A DNA stretch of 64,000 nucleotides. Source: Hippophae tibetana (taxonomy: Eukaryota; Streptophyta; Magnoliopsida; Rosales; Elaeagnaceae). Under the pieces are notes generated by a model. That model did not search any database and was not told where the DNA came from. It worked only from the letters and a program-made list of their open reading frames with translations. The DNA is taken from contig CM072812.1 of NCBI GenBank assembly GCA_037013495.1, forward strand, positions 38,104,001 through 38,168,000, written 5' to 3'. A program made the position numbers and the translations under genes. This document shows, one piece after another, positions 10,440 through 22,478 of this stretch; within the stretch, counting starts at the first letter, position 1; the number at the start of each line of letters is the position of its first letter.

Positions 10440-11691
10440 ACAATTATTTTCAGTAGGTCCAAACCTTTGGTATGCAGATATCATCTAACTTCTTGCAGAC
10501 AATACTTTTGGGATGACCCTTATTTATTCAAAATTGGTCAAGATCAAATAATTCAGAGGTGTGTGCTTGAAGAAGAACGTAAGAGCATTTTGACATTTTG
10601 TCATAAACTTCATTGTAGAGGCCATTTTAGTGGTAAGAAAAATACCCTAAAGGTATTACAGTCTGGATTCTTTTGGCCCACTCTTTTTAAAGATGCTCAT
10701 ATATTTTATGCACAATGTGATAGATGTTAAAGAACAAGCAATATAAGTAAAAGAGATGAAATGCCTTTGATATCTAATTTAGTTATTGAACTCTTCGATG
10801 CTTGTGGGATTGAATTTATGGGTCTTTTCCCTCATCCAATGGTCTTCAATATATTTTGGTCGCTGTGGATTATGAATCTAAGTGGGTAGAAGCTATCCCC
10901 ACTAAAACCAATGATACTAATGTTGTTGTAAATTTCTTGAAGGATTCAATATTTACCATGTTTGGAACACCTAGAACTATAATAAGTGATAGAGGTAGCA
11001 ATTTTTGTAACAAAATTTTTGATGGAGTACTAAAAATGTACAACATCACACATAGAGTAGCTACTCCATATCATTCTCAAACTTTCGGTTTAGTGAAAGT
11101 AAGTAATAGGAAATCAAGGGAATATTGGAATGCACTATGCATCCTTCAAGGAAGGATTGGGCAGTTAAGTTGAATGATGTTTTATGGGCATACCGCATAG
11201 CTTACAAAACACCCATTGATATGAGCCCTTATCGATTAATCTTTGGGAAAGTGTGCCACTTTCCCGTTGAACTCGAACATAAGGCTTATTGGGCAATTAA
11301 AGAGTTAAACATGCAATAAGATAAAGCATGAGGAAAATGGTTACTACATCTTAATGAGTTGGAAGAAATTAGGAACGATGCCTATGAGGGTGCCAAATTA
11401 TACAAAGAGCGTACTAAGCGCTATCATGACAAGAGGCTAGTTCCTAACACTCTTCACCCTGGAATGAAAGTCCTTTTATTTAACTCTCGGCTAAGATTAT
11501 TTCTAGGAAAACTGAAATCAAGATGGGATGGACCATTCAAAATAGTCTAAGTATTTGCACATAGAGTAGTAGAACTATTGGATTCCAAGACACAAACAAT
11601 ATTCAAAGTCAGTGGGCATTGTGTGAAGCCTTATTTAGAAGGATTATGCAACACTGCCAAAACTGATTGCATTTGGCTGAGTAATCCTTAG
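10440..11691 (+). pseudogene. Outer element pol: integrase (unit 1)
   Basis: In order: an HHCC zinc-binding region (HCRGHF ... CAQCDRC-like, within 10467-10730), a stop at 10728-10730 at a usual Gln codon, the catalytic core, and a C-terminal part with [17 protein letters not shown] and [10 protein letters not shown]. In the core the first catalytic Asp is Glu (GIEFMG), the second Asp is kept (ISDRGSNF), and the catalytic Glu is Lys (GLVKVSN, near 11090-11100). There are frameshifts near 11125 and 11320 and a stop at 11548. Without the DDE triad the enzyme would be inactive even with the frame open. No chromodomain was seen, as expected for Athila/Tat. Confidence 0.9.
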
Positions 11692-12871
11692 CACCATAAT
11701 GATGCGTCGTGCTAAGATGTTAAACTAAGCGCTAGATGGGAGGAAACCCATCATTGAAAGGTAAATTTTATTTTAAGCAATTTATTTTATTTTATGAGCA
11801 CTTTGTTTATTTTATTGCATAAAATAATTACTTGTTAAGATGTGTTAGAGTACTTATTTGTATGATTCAAATATGATGTTGGATGCAACTAGCATTCTAC
11901 ATCAAAATCCTTAACACATAAAGCAATTTGGTAACTTTTCTATTCCTTCTCTTTTTACAATTTGCATTTATTACATTGAGGACAATGTAAATTTTTGGTT
12001 GGGGGGTAGTAGGATGTAAAAGTTACACAAATTAGGAAAAAATTAAAATTTTTATAAACAAAGTGCCCTTATTTTGCTTATTTAGTGTGTATTTTCATAT
12101 TAATTGTTTCTTTTAATTTATTAGTTTTCTTTTATATATGCGTGTTATTTTCTTTATTTGTGTGTTTAGGTAAATTAGAATAGTGTTCAAATTTTTGTCA
12201 CTAAAATAATCATGTCTTAAAAATTAAGTTTAAGCAATGATTAGATCTTTTTACATTATTAGATTAATTTCTAAAAAAACATATCATGAAGTAATATGAT
12301 AATTAGTAAGTTTGTGTCATAACTAATATTTTATGATAAAATGTTGAAATAAAATGAACCCAAAATCGGTGTTTAGGAATCATATAGTGGAGACTACCCT
12401 TGTGAGATATTATTTGAGCCTTAATTACCTTTATTTTGAGTGAAATATTTTCTTTCTACTTGAAACACTTATTCTATTTTTTCAAAATTTTAGATGATCT
12501 CTATAGATATTAGCATTGAATGTATGAATTTTCTCATCTTAATAGTGTTGTATATTTATTTTCATTTGCTTAGATTAAATGATTAAGTAGAAATTGATAG
12601 TATATGCCTTTATCTCATTCATGCATGACTTCTACCAAAAAGAGATAAATCTGGGGAACCAAAATCAAACAGAAAAAGGCACAAAATTAACCATTCACCA
12701 ATATCCTACAAAAATGTATAATTTGTTCATGGGTTCACTCTCTAAAAAATATGTTGAAAAATCTCTAAAAAAAAAAAAGAAAGAGAGATAAAGAATATAT
12801 AGTATAATCTACATATTATGACCTTTTTAGCCCTAAATAATTGTGAGAGTTAGTTAGTACAAAAGAAATAT
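11692..12871 (+). other. Retroelement 3' noncoding region B, first part (unit 1)
   Basis: Follows integrase directly. It contains GCTAAGATGTTAAACTAAGC, the perfect inverted repeat TTACATTGAGGACAATGTAA (11971-11990) followed by a G-rich run (about 11998-12010), and then AT-rich sequence similar to region A. It is interrupted at 12877 by a solo LTR. No coding potential. Confidence 0.7.
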
Positions 12872-12876
12872 AGGAA

Positions 12877-14716
12877 TGATGAGTGCTCAAAAAGCACTAA
12901 AATTACCATGATTTTATGCACATTAATTGATTAAAAATATATATATTTATATGTTTTATCATATATTTATATAAATTTGTCTTTTCGGAATCACGGGTAT
13001 TTTTATTGTTTTTCAGGTATTTTGGCTTAAAAACGTAACTTAAAGACTCAAAGAGGAATACTTGAAGCAATACATCACAAATATATTAATAAATAAATGG
13101 GGAAATGTCAACAAATATGAAAAAATTGGACAAAATGGGTCAAAAAGGTCAAAAATGTCAAAAAGGAGAAAATCGTGCCCAGCTGCCCAACCGCGCGCCG
13201 AGCCACACGCGCAGCGCCCCACATCTGCGCCAAGCCGCACGCACCCCTGCGCGCAGCGCCAGCCCATCCGCACGCGCCTGTGCGCGCCCAGCTGCCTCCG
13301 CACGCGCCGATGCCCGTTTCGCCCCATTTTTCACGTGCAGCCGCCCCCATGACGTCATCAATGACCTCACCATTTGCACTCCGTGTTTTTATATTTTTTC
13401 ACTCACTTTTTCTCTCCATCCTCACCTATAAATACCCCCCTTCCCTTCACTTCTAAACACACCTCAAAATACATTCTTTTCTCTCTTTCTTTCTCTCTTT
13501 TCTTAGATTTTTAGTTTTTCTTAGTTTTTAGCTTTTCTTAGTTAATTTCTCTTATTTTTAGAGTTCTTCCCTTTTTGGGAAGAATTAGTTATGTTTTTGT
13601 AATTTTTTAGCTTTTTGATTCAATAAATGGGAGTGCAAATTCCGCTTGGAGGTTTTCCAACAACGGGAATAACATCGAAGTTCTGTAAGGATTTTATTTT
13701 CTTTACAGTTATTTTTTATGCTTTATTCTTACATGTTATATTTAATTTGTCTGTGATTAAATTTAACTGTGCTGGCTGTTTATAAACATGATGTAATAAT
13801 AATGTTGTTATGCTTGCGAAATATTAAATAGGTAAAAATCTCTAAAATGAATTGATTTTATTTTTATTCAAGATTTTATATTAAGAATGTTAGAGAGAAA
13901 TATATTATTTTTCATTACAAACTTAAATCTGAAAATTAGATTTTAAGGTTTAGTTATCCGGTCTGATTTAGAGTAGTGCTCTTTTATTTGTTGGTACAAT
14001 CGCCCGGTAGTTAGAGTGAAGCTCTATTTCAAAAGTTTTTATAAGAATTATTATCTGAAAATGTATTGACGACATGTTTTCAGTAGTGGTTTTAAAACTT
14101 GAAAGTTAGTACTCGGATAACTAAATTCTTAGTTTTAATTTGGACACCTTGAATAAAGTTTAAACTGTCTAACCCCACCAAAGGTGGCATTTAAATGGTT
14201 CATTTTCAATCTCTTAGCAAAAGGAATTAATTTAATTAAGCAAATTAGTTATCAACCCCACCCATAGGTGTTAATTGATTTGTTTAGTTAACAAAGAATA
14301 TCTAACCCCGCCAAAGGTGGTATTCATACAAAAAAGGGAGAATCAATAAATATCAATTCATATATTTAATAACCTAAATAATATGAGCAAGCATAATTAA
14401 CTTAGTTATTATATCCATAAATACTCCGCCATTATAAACGATAAAATTTGCATAAATGTTTATTGAATCTATGTTTATTTTTATGTTATTAGATTAGAAA
14501 CACAAAAACCAAACTATCGTGACAGGATGTTTGGGATTTAATTTCGTTTTTAAAAGTTTGAATAATAAATTAAAAACCACATACATTCCTTCCTTAGATC
14601 GACCTTGGGAGTATACTTATCATTTTCTTCGAAATGATTTGTGCACTTGCGAGAGTTTTATAAATATTAAAATCAAAGTATTGGCAAGAATCGGCGATGC
14701 TGGTTTTCGCTCATCA
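12877..14716 (+). mobile_element. Solo LTR with target-site duplication (unit 1)
   Basis: 1,840 bp from TGATGAG to CTCATCA (a 7-bp perfect terminal inverted repeat), flanked by AGGAA at 12872-12876 and 14717-14721. Region A shows the uninterrupted site (ATATAGGAAGTAATTCCC near 5260). This fixes the LTR length and both termini of the family. Solo LTRs arise by recombination between the two LTRs of one element. It contains a CpG-rich island (13175-13350), TGACGTCA (13350-13357), TATAAATA (13427-13434) and AATAAA (13622-13627). Several overlapping ORFs on both strands of the island are by-products of its composition. Confidence 0.93.
13350..13434 (+). promoter_or_regulatory. Solo LTR promoter: TGACGTCA and TATA box (unit 1)
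   Basis: TGACGTCA (13350-13357), with a further TGACCTCA just downstream, lies 69 bp upstream of TATAAATA (13427-13434). The arrangement matches LTR1 and LTR2. Transcription is not shown by sequence. Confidence 0.6.
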
Positions 14717-14721
14717 AGGAA

Positions 14722-15094
14722 ATAATTCCCCTAGAAGTCATTGCATTTATTTTTCCTACACTTCTAATAGATATATATCTTGAATTTTTTTATTAATGAG
14801 TTTGATTGATAAATAAAAATAATATATATGATATATATTTTTATAATTTATACATTCAATTCCTTTCATAAGATCAAAGTTATGTACTATTTTTAGCCTT
14901 TCTTCTTTTATAAGTATGCAAACTTATTAGTTCATTTACAAACATAAATTTTATTCTCATACGCCTTAGTATGAGTGCTTAAACCTATAGGATTTAGTGA
15001 ATTGAGAGTATTGACTTATGAGGAGTAGAATCGAAGCGAATTTGGAATCCTAACACTGAAATTGGGGGAAGTGGAAACAAAACATTTTATCATA
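14722..15094 (+). other. Retroelement 3' noncoding region B, second part (unit 1)
   Basis: Continues region B after the solo LTR (TAATTCCCC onward) and parallels 16510-16860 of region C. Similarity to the other copies ends near 15094, where region C begins earlier in the same noncoding sequence, so the junction is a duplication or recombination point. Confidence 0.6.
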
Positions 15095-17336
15095 AAAGGA
15101 TGTAGTTTCTTTGTTAGATCTAGGTACAAATGTGTTTTGATGCCTTAGTTATTTGACGTGTGCCTAGAATGAGTTATCTAAAACACACAATCATATCCTT
15201 AATTTTAAGTAAATAAAAGTTTGAAAATCCATAGGCATGACTTAGAAAGTATAGGTATATAAACTTGTCCTACCAGCCGATTTGATTGACTCAATGATGT
15301 GGGGACATTGAGTTTATTTAAAATAAAATCCCCCAAGTTATGTTTTGCTAAGATATTAAACTAAGCATTGTATGGGAGGCAACCCATCATTTACTGTAAT
15401 TTTTGTTTATTTGTTTTATTTATTTAATTTTTTTTGTTTATTTTAGTTTAATTGCATGTGAACAATTTTCGAATTATAAAACTAAAAATATTTGTTGAGA
15501 TGTTAGAAGCTTACAACAATCTGTCTGTGTCGACTTTAATAATGAACACAATAGATGCACCTACATTTCTCCATCACTACTTGCACATTCTCAAGAAATA
15601 GGTAACTTTTCTTCTCTTTTCTATTTATCTTTAATTTACAATTGTTTCATTGAAGACAATGTAAGTTCTAGGTTAGGGGTGGTGAAAAGTTACCATGCTT
15701 AATTTCAAAAAATTTAATGTTCACATTTTCATTTTTATTGTGTTTGATTTTATTTTCTTTGTGTGATTTAGTAATTTTTAGAATTTTAGGATTAGTTTTA
15801 AAAAATTTCTCACAAAAATTTATCATTTCTTTAACTTAAATTTAAGTAAATAGTTAAGTATTTTACACTGTTAGATTAATTATTTTTGAAAACATATCAT
15901 GGAGTATATGGTAATTAGTTAGTTTTTTCATAAGTAATATTTCATGATAAAGTGTGAAAATTATAATGAACCTAAAATTAGTGTTTAGGAATCAAATAGT
16001 GGAGATTATCCGTGGAGATTACCCTTGTGAAATATAATTTGAGCCTAATTTCCTTTATTCTGAGTGAAATATATTTTTTCTATTCCAAACACATTTCTTA
16101 TTTCTTCAAATTTGTAGATGATCTCTATAGGTATTAGCATTGAATGTACGAATTTTCTCATCTTAATAGAGTTTCGTATATTTATTTTTATTATTTGCTT
16201 AGATGAAATGATTTAAGTAGAAATTGATAGTATATGCCTTTATCTCATTCATGCATGACTTCTACCAAAAGGAGACATATATGGGGTTATCTAAACCAAA
16301 ATCAAACAGAAATAGCACAAAATTAACCACCAACCAAAATCCTACAAAAATGTACAATCTGTACATAGGTCCCCTCTCTAAAAACAACATGTTCAAAAAT
16401 CACTTAAAAAAATACAGAGATAAATAATATATAATATAATAGACATACTATGACCTATATAGTCTACAAAGTTGTGAGAAAAAGGCTAATTACAAAAGAA
16501 AGTTAGAGAAAATAATTCCCCAAGTCATTGCATTTAATTTTGCTACACTTCTAAAAGACATATATCTTGAAATTTTTTTCTTATTAAGTTTGATTGATGC
16601 ATGAAAATAATATATATGATATCTTTATAATTTATACATTCGATTCCTTTCATTAGATCAAAATTATGCACAATTTTTGAGATTTTCTTCTTTTATAAGT
16701 ATGTGAACTTATTAGTTCATTTCTAAATATGAATTCTATTTGCATACATCTTAGTATGAGTGGTTGAACCCATAAGATTCAGTGAATTGAGAGTATTGAC
16801 TTGTTAGGAATAGAGTCAAAGCGAATTCGAATTTCTGACACTGAAATTAGGTAAATTTAAATTGAAACATTTTTTAAATGAAGTATGAAAATGATTTTCA
16901 ACTAATTATTATTATGAACTATGACTGTTTAAAAAGTTTAAAATAACTTATACTCATATATTTTATTTATGATCTTAAAGGAGATTAAAAAGCATGAGAT
17001 ATTTTCAGGTTTTGTTTTCTTGTTTTATTTTGTTTTATTATTAAGTTAATTTTTGATTTTATTTTGTTATAATTTTAGTTTTTTATTTGTTTATTTTTTT
17101 TATTTCTTTTTACTATTTACATTTAATTAAATGTTTGTGGGTATAATTGCTGAAAACACTCACGAGACTTAAACTCATCTACTAGGGCAACCTAGGGGTT
17201 TAAAGGCTCATTGCATACGATAAATGTAATTGTGTCAATCAACGGAATTGATTTAAGATAGTTTAATTTATAATTTTTATTTTAGTCTTTATCGTTTCTT
17301 TTGCTAAGGGACTAGCAAGAAGCTAGTTGTGGGTTG
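15095..17336 (+). other. Retroelement 3' noncoding region C (unit 1)
   Basis: A third homologous copy of the noncoding region, with a decayed form of the hairpin near 15637-15662, GCTAAGATATTAAACTAAGC near 15350, and a worn polypurine tract (GCTAGTTGTGGGTTG) directly before TGATGAG at 17337. Its last 264 bp are included in the 901-bp repeat. No coding sequence was seen. Confidence 0.7.
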
Positions 17337-20300
17337 TGATGAGTGCTTAAAAAGTACTAAAATTACTATGATTTAATGTACTTTGATTGATTAAATAAAT
17401 TTATATTTGTATGATTTTTCATATTTTTATATAAATTTCTATTTTTGGAATCACATGTATTTTTATTATTTTCCAAGTATTTTTGTTTAAAAATAACTTA
17501 AATATTCGAAGAAAAATACTGGAGGCAATACATCACAAATATGTTGAGAAAATAATTAAGAAATGTAAAAAAAATAGAAAAATTGGACAAAATAGGTCAA
17601 AATGTCAAAATTGTCGGCACCCGCAGGCGCATGCATAGCCAACACACGCCCGTGTGCCTCGCGCACAACAAGTACATGTATGCGCCTATCCCATGCACCC
17701 ACACGCATGTCACGTTGAGTCCCGTGTGCCAACGCCCATCTGCCGCAAATTTCGCCCCCACATGCATGCCAACCTGTTGAAACGAGTCCAAAATACATTT
17801 TTGAGACATTTTCCCACTTTTTTTGACCTTTTTCTTATCTATAAGATGACTCTCTCTCCCATTGTAAAAATCATCCCAAAAATCACACATTTCTCTCTTT
17901 CTCTCTCTAGACAGCTTTCTTAATTTTTTTGGTTTTAAAGTTCTTCTCTTTTTTAGAAGAACTAGTTATGCTTTTTTAGTTTTTTATTTGTTTATTTTTT
18001 TTATTTCTTTTTACTATTTACATTTAATTAAATGTTTGTGGGTATAATTGCTGAAAACACTCACGAGACTTAAACTCATCTACTAGGGCAACCTAGGGGT
18101 TTAAAGGCTCATTGCATACGATAAATGTAATTGTGTCAATCAACGGAATTGATTTAAGATAGTTTAATTTATAATTTTTATTTTAGTTTTTATCGTTTCT
18201 TTTGCTAAGGGACTAGCAAGAAGCTAGTTGTGGGTTGTCATGAGTGCTTAAAAAGTACTAAAATTACTATGATTTAATGTACTTTGATTGATTAAATAAA
18301 TTTATATTTGTATGATTTTTCATATTTTTATATAAATTTCTATTTTTGGAATCACATGTATTTTTATTATTTTCCAAGTATTTTTGTTTAAAAATAACTT
18401 AAATATTCGAAGAAAAATACTGGAGGCAATACATCACAAATATGTTGAGAAAATAATTAAGAAATGTAAAAAAAATAGAAAAATTGGACAAAATAGGTCA
18501 AAATGTCAAAATTGTCGGCACCCGCAGGCGCATGCATAACCAACACACGCCCGTGTGCCTCGCGCACAACAAGTACATGTATGCGCCTATCCCATGCACC
18601 CACACGCATGTCACGTTGAGTCCCGTGTGCCAACGCCCATCTGCCGCAAATTTCGCCCCCACATGCATGCCAACCTGTTGAAACGAGTCCAAAATACATT
18701 TTTGAGACATTTTCCCACTTTTTTTGACCTTTTTCTTATCTATAAGATGACTCTCTCTCCCATTGTAAAAATCATCCCAAAAATCACACATTTCTCTCTT
18801 TCTCTCTCTAGACAGCTTTCTTAATTTTTTTGGTTTTAAAGTTCTTCTCTTTTTTAGAAGAACTAGTTATGCTTTTTTAGTTTTTTATTTGTTTATTTTT
18901 TTTATTTCTTTTTACTATTTACATTTAATTAAATGTTTGTGGGTATAATTGCTGAAAACACTCACGAGACTTAAACTCATCTACTAGGGCAACCTAGGGG
19001 TTTAAAGGCTCATTGCATACGATAAATGTAATTGTGTCAATCAACGGAATTGATTTAAGATAGTTTAATTTATAATTTTTATTTTAGTTTTTATCGTTTC
19101 TTTTGCTAAGGGACTAGCAAGAAGCTAGTTGTGGGTTGTGATGAGTGCTTAAAAAGTACTAAAATTACTATGATTTAATGTACTTTGATTGATTAAATAA
19201 ATTTATATTTGTATGATTTTTCATATTTTTATATAAATTTCTATTTTTGGAATCACATGTATTTTTATTATTTTCCAAGTATTTTTGTTTAAAAATAACT
19301 TAAATATTCGAAGAAAAATACTGGAGGCAATACATCACAAATATGTTGAGAAAATAATTAAGAAATGTAAAAAAAATAGAAAAATTGGACAAAATAGGTC
19401 AAAATGTCAAAATTGTCGGCACCCGCAGGCGCATGCATAACCAACACACGCCCGTGTGCCTCGCGCACAACAAGTACATGTATGCGCCTATCCCATGCAC
19501 CCACACGCATGTCACGTTGAGTCCCGTGTGCCAACGCCCATCTGCCGCAAATTTCGCCCCCACATGCATGCCAACCTGTTGAAACGAGTCCAAAATACAT
19601 TTTTGAGACATTTTCCCACTTTTTTTGACCTTTTTCTTATCTATAAGATGACTCTCTCTCCCATTGTAAAAATCATCCCAAAAATCACACATTTCTCTCT
19701 TTCTCTCTCTAGACAGCTTTCTTAATTTTTTTGGTTTTAAAGTTCTTCTCTTTTTTAGAAGAACTAGTTATGCTTTTTTAGTTTTTTATTTGTTTATTTT
19801 TTTTATTTCTTTTTACTATTTACATTTAATTAAATGTTTGTGGGTATAATTGCTGAAAACACTCACGAGACTTAAACTCATCTACTAGGGCAACCTAGGG
19901 GTTTAAAGGCTCATTGCATACGATAAATGTAATTGTGTCAATCAACGGAATTGATTTAAGATAGTTTAATTTATAATTTTTATTTTAGTTTTTATCGTTT
20001 CTTTTGCTAAGGGACTAGCAAGAAGCTAGTTGTGGGTTGTGATGAGTGCTTAAAAAGTACTAAAATTACTATGATTTAATGTACTTTGATTGATTAAATA
20101 AATTTATATTTGTATGATTTTTCATATTTTTATATAAATTTCTATTTTTGGAATCACATGTATTTTTATTATTTTCCAAGTATTTTTGTTTAAAAATAAC
20201 TTAAATATTCGAAGAAAAATACTGGAGGCAATACATCACAAATATGTTGAGAAAATAATTAAGAAATGTAAAAAAAATAGAAAAATTGGACAAAATAGGT

Positions 20301-22478
20301 CAAAATGTCAAAATTGTCGGCACCCGCAGGCGCATGCATAGCCAACACACGCCCGTGTGCCTCGCGCACAACAAGTACATGTATGCGCCTATCCCATGCA
20401 CCCACACGCATGTCACGTTGAGTCCCGTGTGCCAACGCCCATCTGCCGCAAATTTCGCCCCCACATGCATGCCAACCTGTTGAAACGAGTCCAAAATACA
20501 TTTTTGAGACATTTTCCCACTTTTTTTGACCTTTTTCTTATCTATAAGATGACTCTCTCTCCCATTGTAAAAATCATCCCAAAAATCACACATTTCTCTC
20601 TTTCTCTCTCTAGACAGCTTTCTTAATTTTTTTGGTTTTAAAGTTCTTCTCTTTTTTAGAAGAACTAGTTATGCTTTTTTAGTTTTTTATTTGTTTATTT
20701 TTTTTATTTCTTTTTACTATTTACATTTAATTAAATGTTTGTGGGTATAATTGCTGAAAACACTCACGAGACTTAAACTCATCTACTAGGGCAACCTAGG
20801 GGTTTAAAGGCTCATTGCATACGATAAATGTAATTGTGTCAATCAACGGAATTGATTTAAGATAGTTTAATTTATAATTTTTATTTTAGTTTTTATCGTT
20901 TCTTTTGCTAAGGGACTAGCAAGAAGCTAGTTGTGGGTTGTGATGAGTGCTTAAAAAGTACTAAAATTACTATGATTTAATGTACTTTGATTGATTAAAT
21001 AAATTTATATTTGTATGATTTTTCATATTTTTATATAAATTTCTATTTTTGGAATCACATGTATTTTTATTATTTTCCAAGTATTTTTGTTTAAAAATAA
21101 CTTAAATATTCGAAGAAAAATACTGGAGGCAATACATCACAAATATGTTGAGAAAATAATTAAGAAATGTAAAAAAAATAGAAAAATTGGACAAAATAGG
21201 TCAAAATGTCAAAATTGTCGGCACCCGCAGGCGCATGCATAACCAACACACGCCCGTGTGCCTCGCGCACAACAAGTACATGTATGCGCCTATCCCATGC
21301 ACCCACACGCATGTCACGTTGAGTCCCGTGTGCCAACGCCCATCTGCCGCAAATTTCGCCCCCACATGCATGCCAACCTGTTGAAACGAGTCCAAAATAC
21401 ATTTTTGAGACATTTTCCCACTTTTTTTGACCTTTTTCTTATCTATAAGATGACTCTCTCTCCCATTGTAAAAATCATCCCAAAAATCACACATTTCTCT
21501 CTTTCTCTCTCTAGACAGCTTTCTTAATTTTTTTGGTTTTAAAGTTCTTCTCTTTTTTAGAAGAACTAGTTATGCTTTTTTAGTTTTTTATTTGTTTATT
21601 TTTTTTATTTCTTTTTACTATTTACATTTAATTAAATGTTTGTGGGTATAATTGCTGAAAACACTCACGAGACTTAAACTCATCTACTAGGGCAACCTAG
21701 GGGTTTAAAGGCTCATTGCATACGATAAATGTAATTGTGTCAATCAACGGAATTGATTTAAGATAGTTTAATTTATAATTTTTATTTTAGTTTTTATCGT
21801 TTCTTTTGCTAAGGGACTAGCAAGAAGCTAGTTGTGGGTTGTGATGAGTGCTTAAAAAGTACTAAAATTACTATGATTTAATGTACTTTGATTGATTAAA
21901 TAAATTTATATTTGTATGATTTTTCATATTTTTATATAAATTTCTATTTTTGGAATCACATGTATTTTTATTATTTTCCAAGTATTTTTGTTTAAAAATA
22001 ACTTAAATATTCGAAGAAAAATACTGGAGGCAATACATCACAAATATGTTGAGAAAATAATTAAGAAATGTAAAAAAAATAGAAAAATTGGACAAAATAG
22101 GTCAAAATGTCAAAATTGTCGGCACCCGCAGGCGCATGCATAGCCAACACACGCCCGTGTGCCTCGCGCACAACAAGTACATGTATGCGCCTATCCCATG
22201 CACCCACACGCATGTCACGTTGAGTCCCGTGTGCCAACGCCCATCTGCCGCAAATTTCGCCCCCACATGCATGCCAACCTGTTGAAACGAGTCCAAAATA
22301 CATTTTTGAGACATTTTCCCACTTTTTTTGACCTTTTTCTTATCTATAAGATGACTCTCTCTCCCATTGTAAAAATCATCCCAAAAATCACACATTTCTC
22401 TCTTTCTCTCTCTAGACAGCTTTCTTAATTTTTTTGGTTTTAAAGTTCTTCTCTTTTTTAGAAGAACTAGTTATGCTT
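17073..22478 (+). repeat. 901-bp tandem repeat, six copies (unit 1)
   Basis: Six copies in exact 901-bp register. Each holds about 264 bp of retroelement 3' noncoding DNA with the polypurine tract, then about 637 bp of LTR: the TGATGAG start, a GC-rich island, TATAAG (17840 in copy 1) and the CT-rich leader. At the junctions TTTTAG of the leader meets TTTTAG of the noncoding region, so the first duplication could have arisen through this short homology. Copies differ at few sites: GCATAGCC in copies 1, 4 and 6 but GCATAACC in 2, 3 and 5; TTGTCATGAG instead of TTGTGATGAG in copy 2; AGTCTTTATC only in copy 1. Unit 2 has a single copy. Confidence 0.97.

Noticed and set aside
13040..13456. Six overlapping ORFs of 73-108 codons on both strands (also at 43275-43691)
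   Set aside because: All lie in the GC-rich island of the solo LTR, where stop codons are rare by composition. They overlap in many frames and encode Ala/Arg/Pro-rich sequence without domain features.
17556..22428. Repeated ORFs of 65-97 codons in each 901-bp monomer
   Set aside because: They recur only because the monomer recurs, overlap on both strands and lie in the LTR GC-rich island and leader. No domain or conserved start context was seen.
17073..22478. CRISPR-like or phage-type repeat array
   Set aside because: The repeat is contiguous with no spacers, 901 bp long and derived from a plant LTR.
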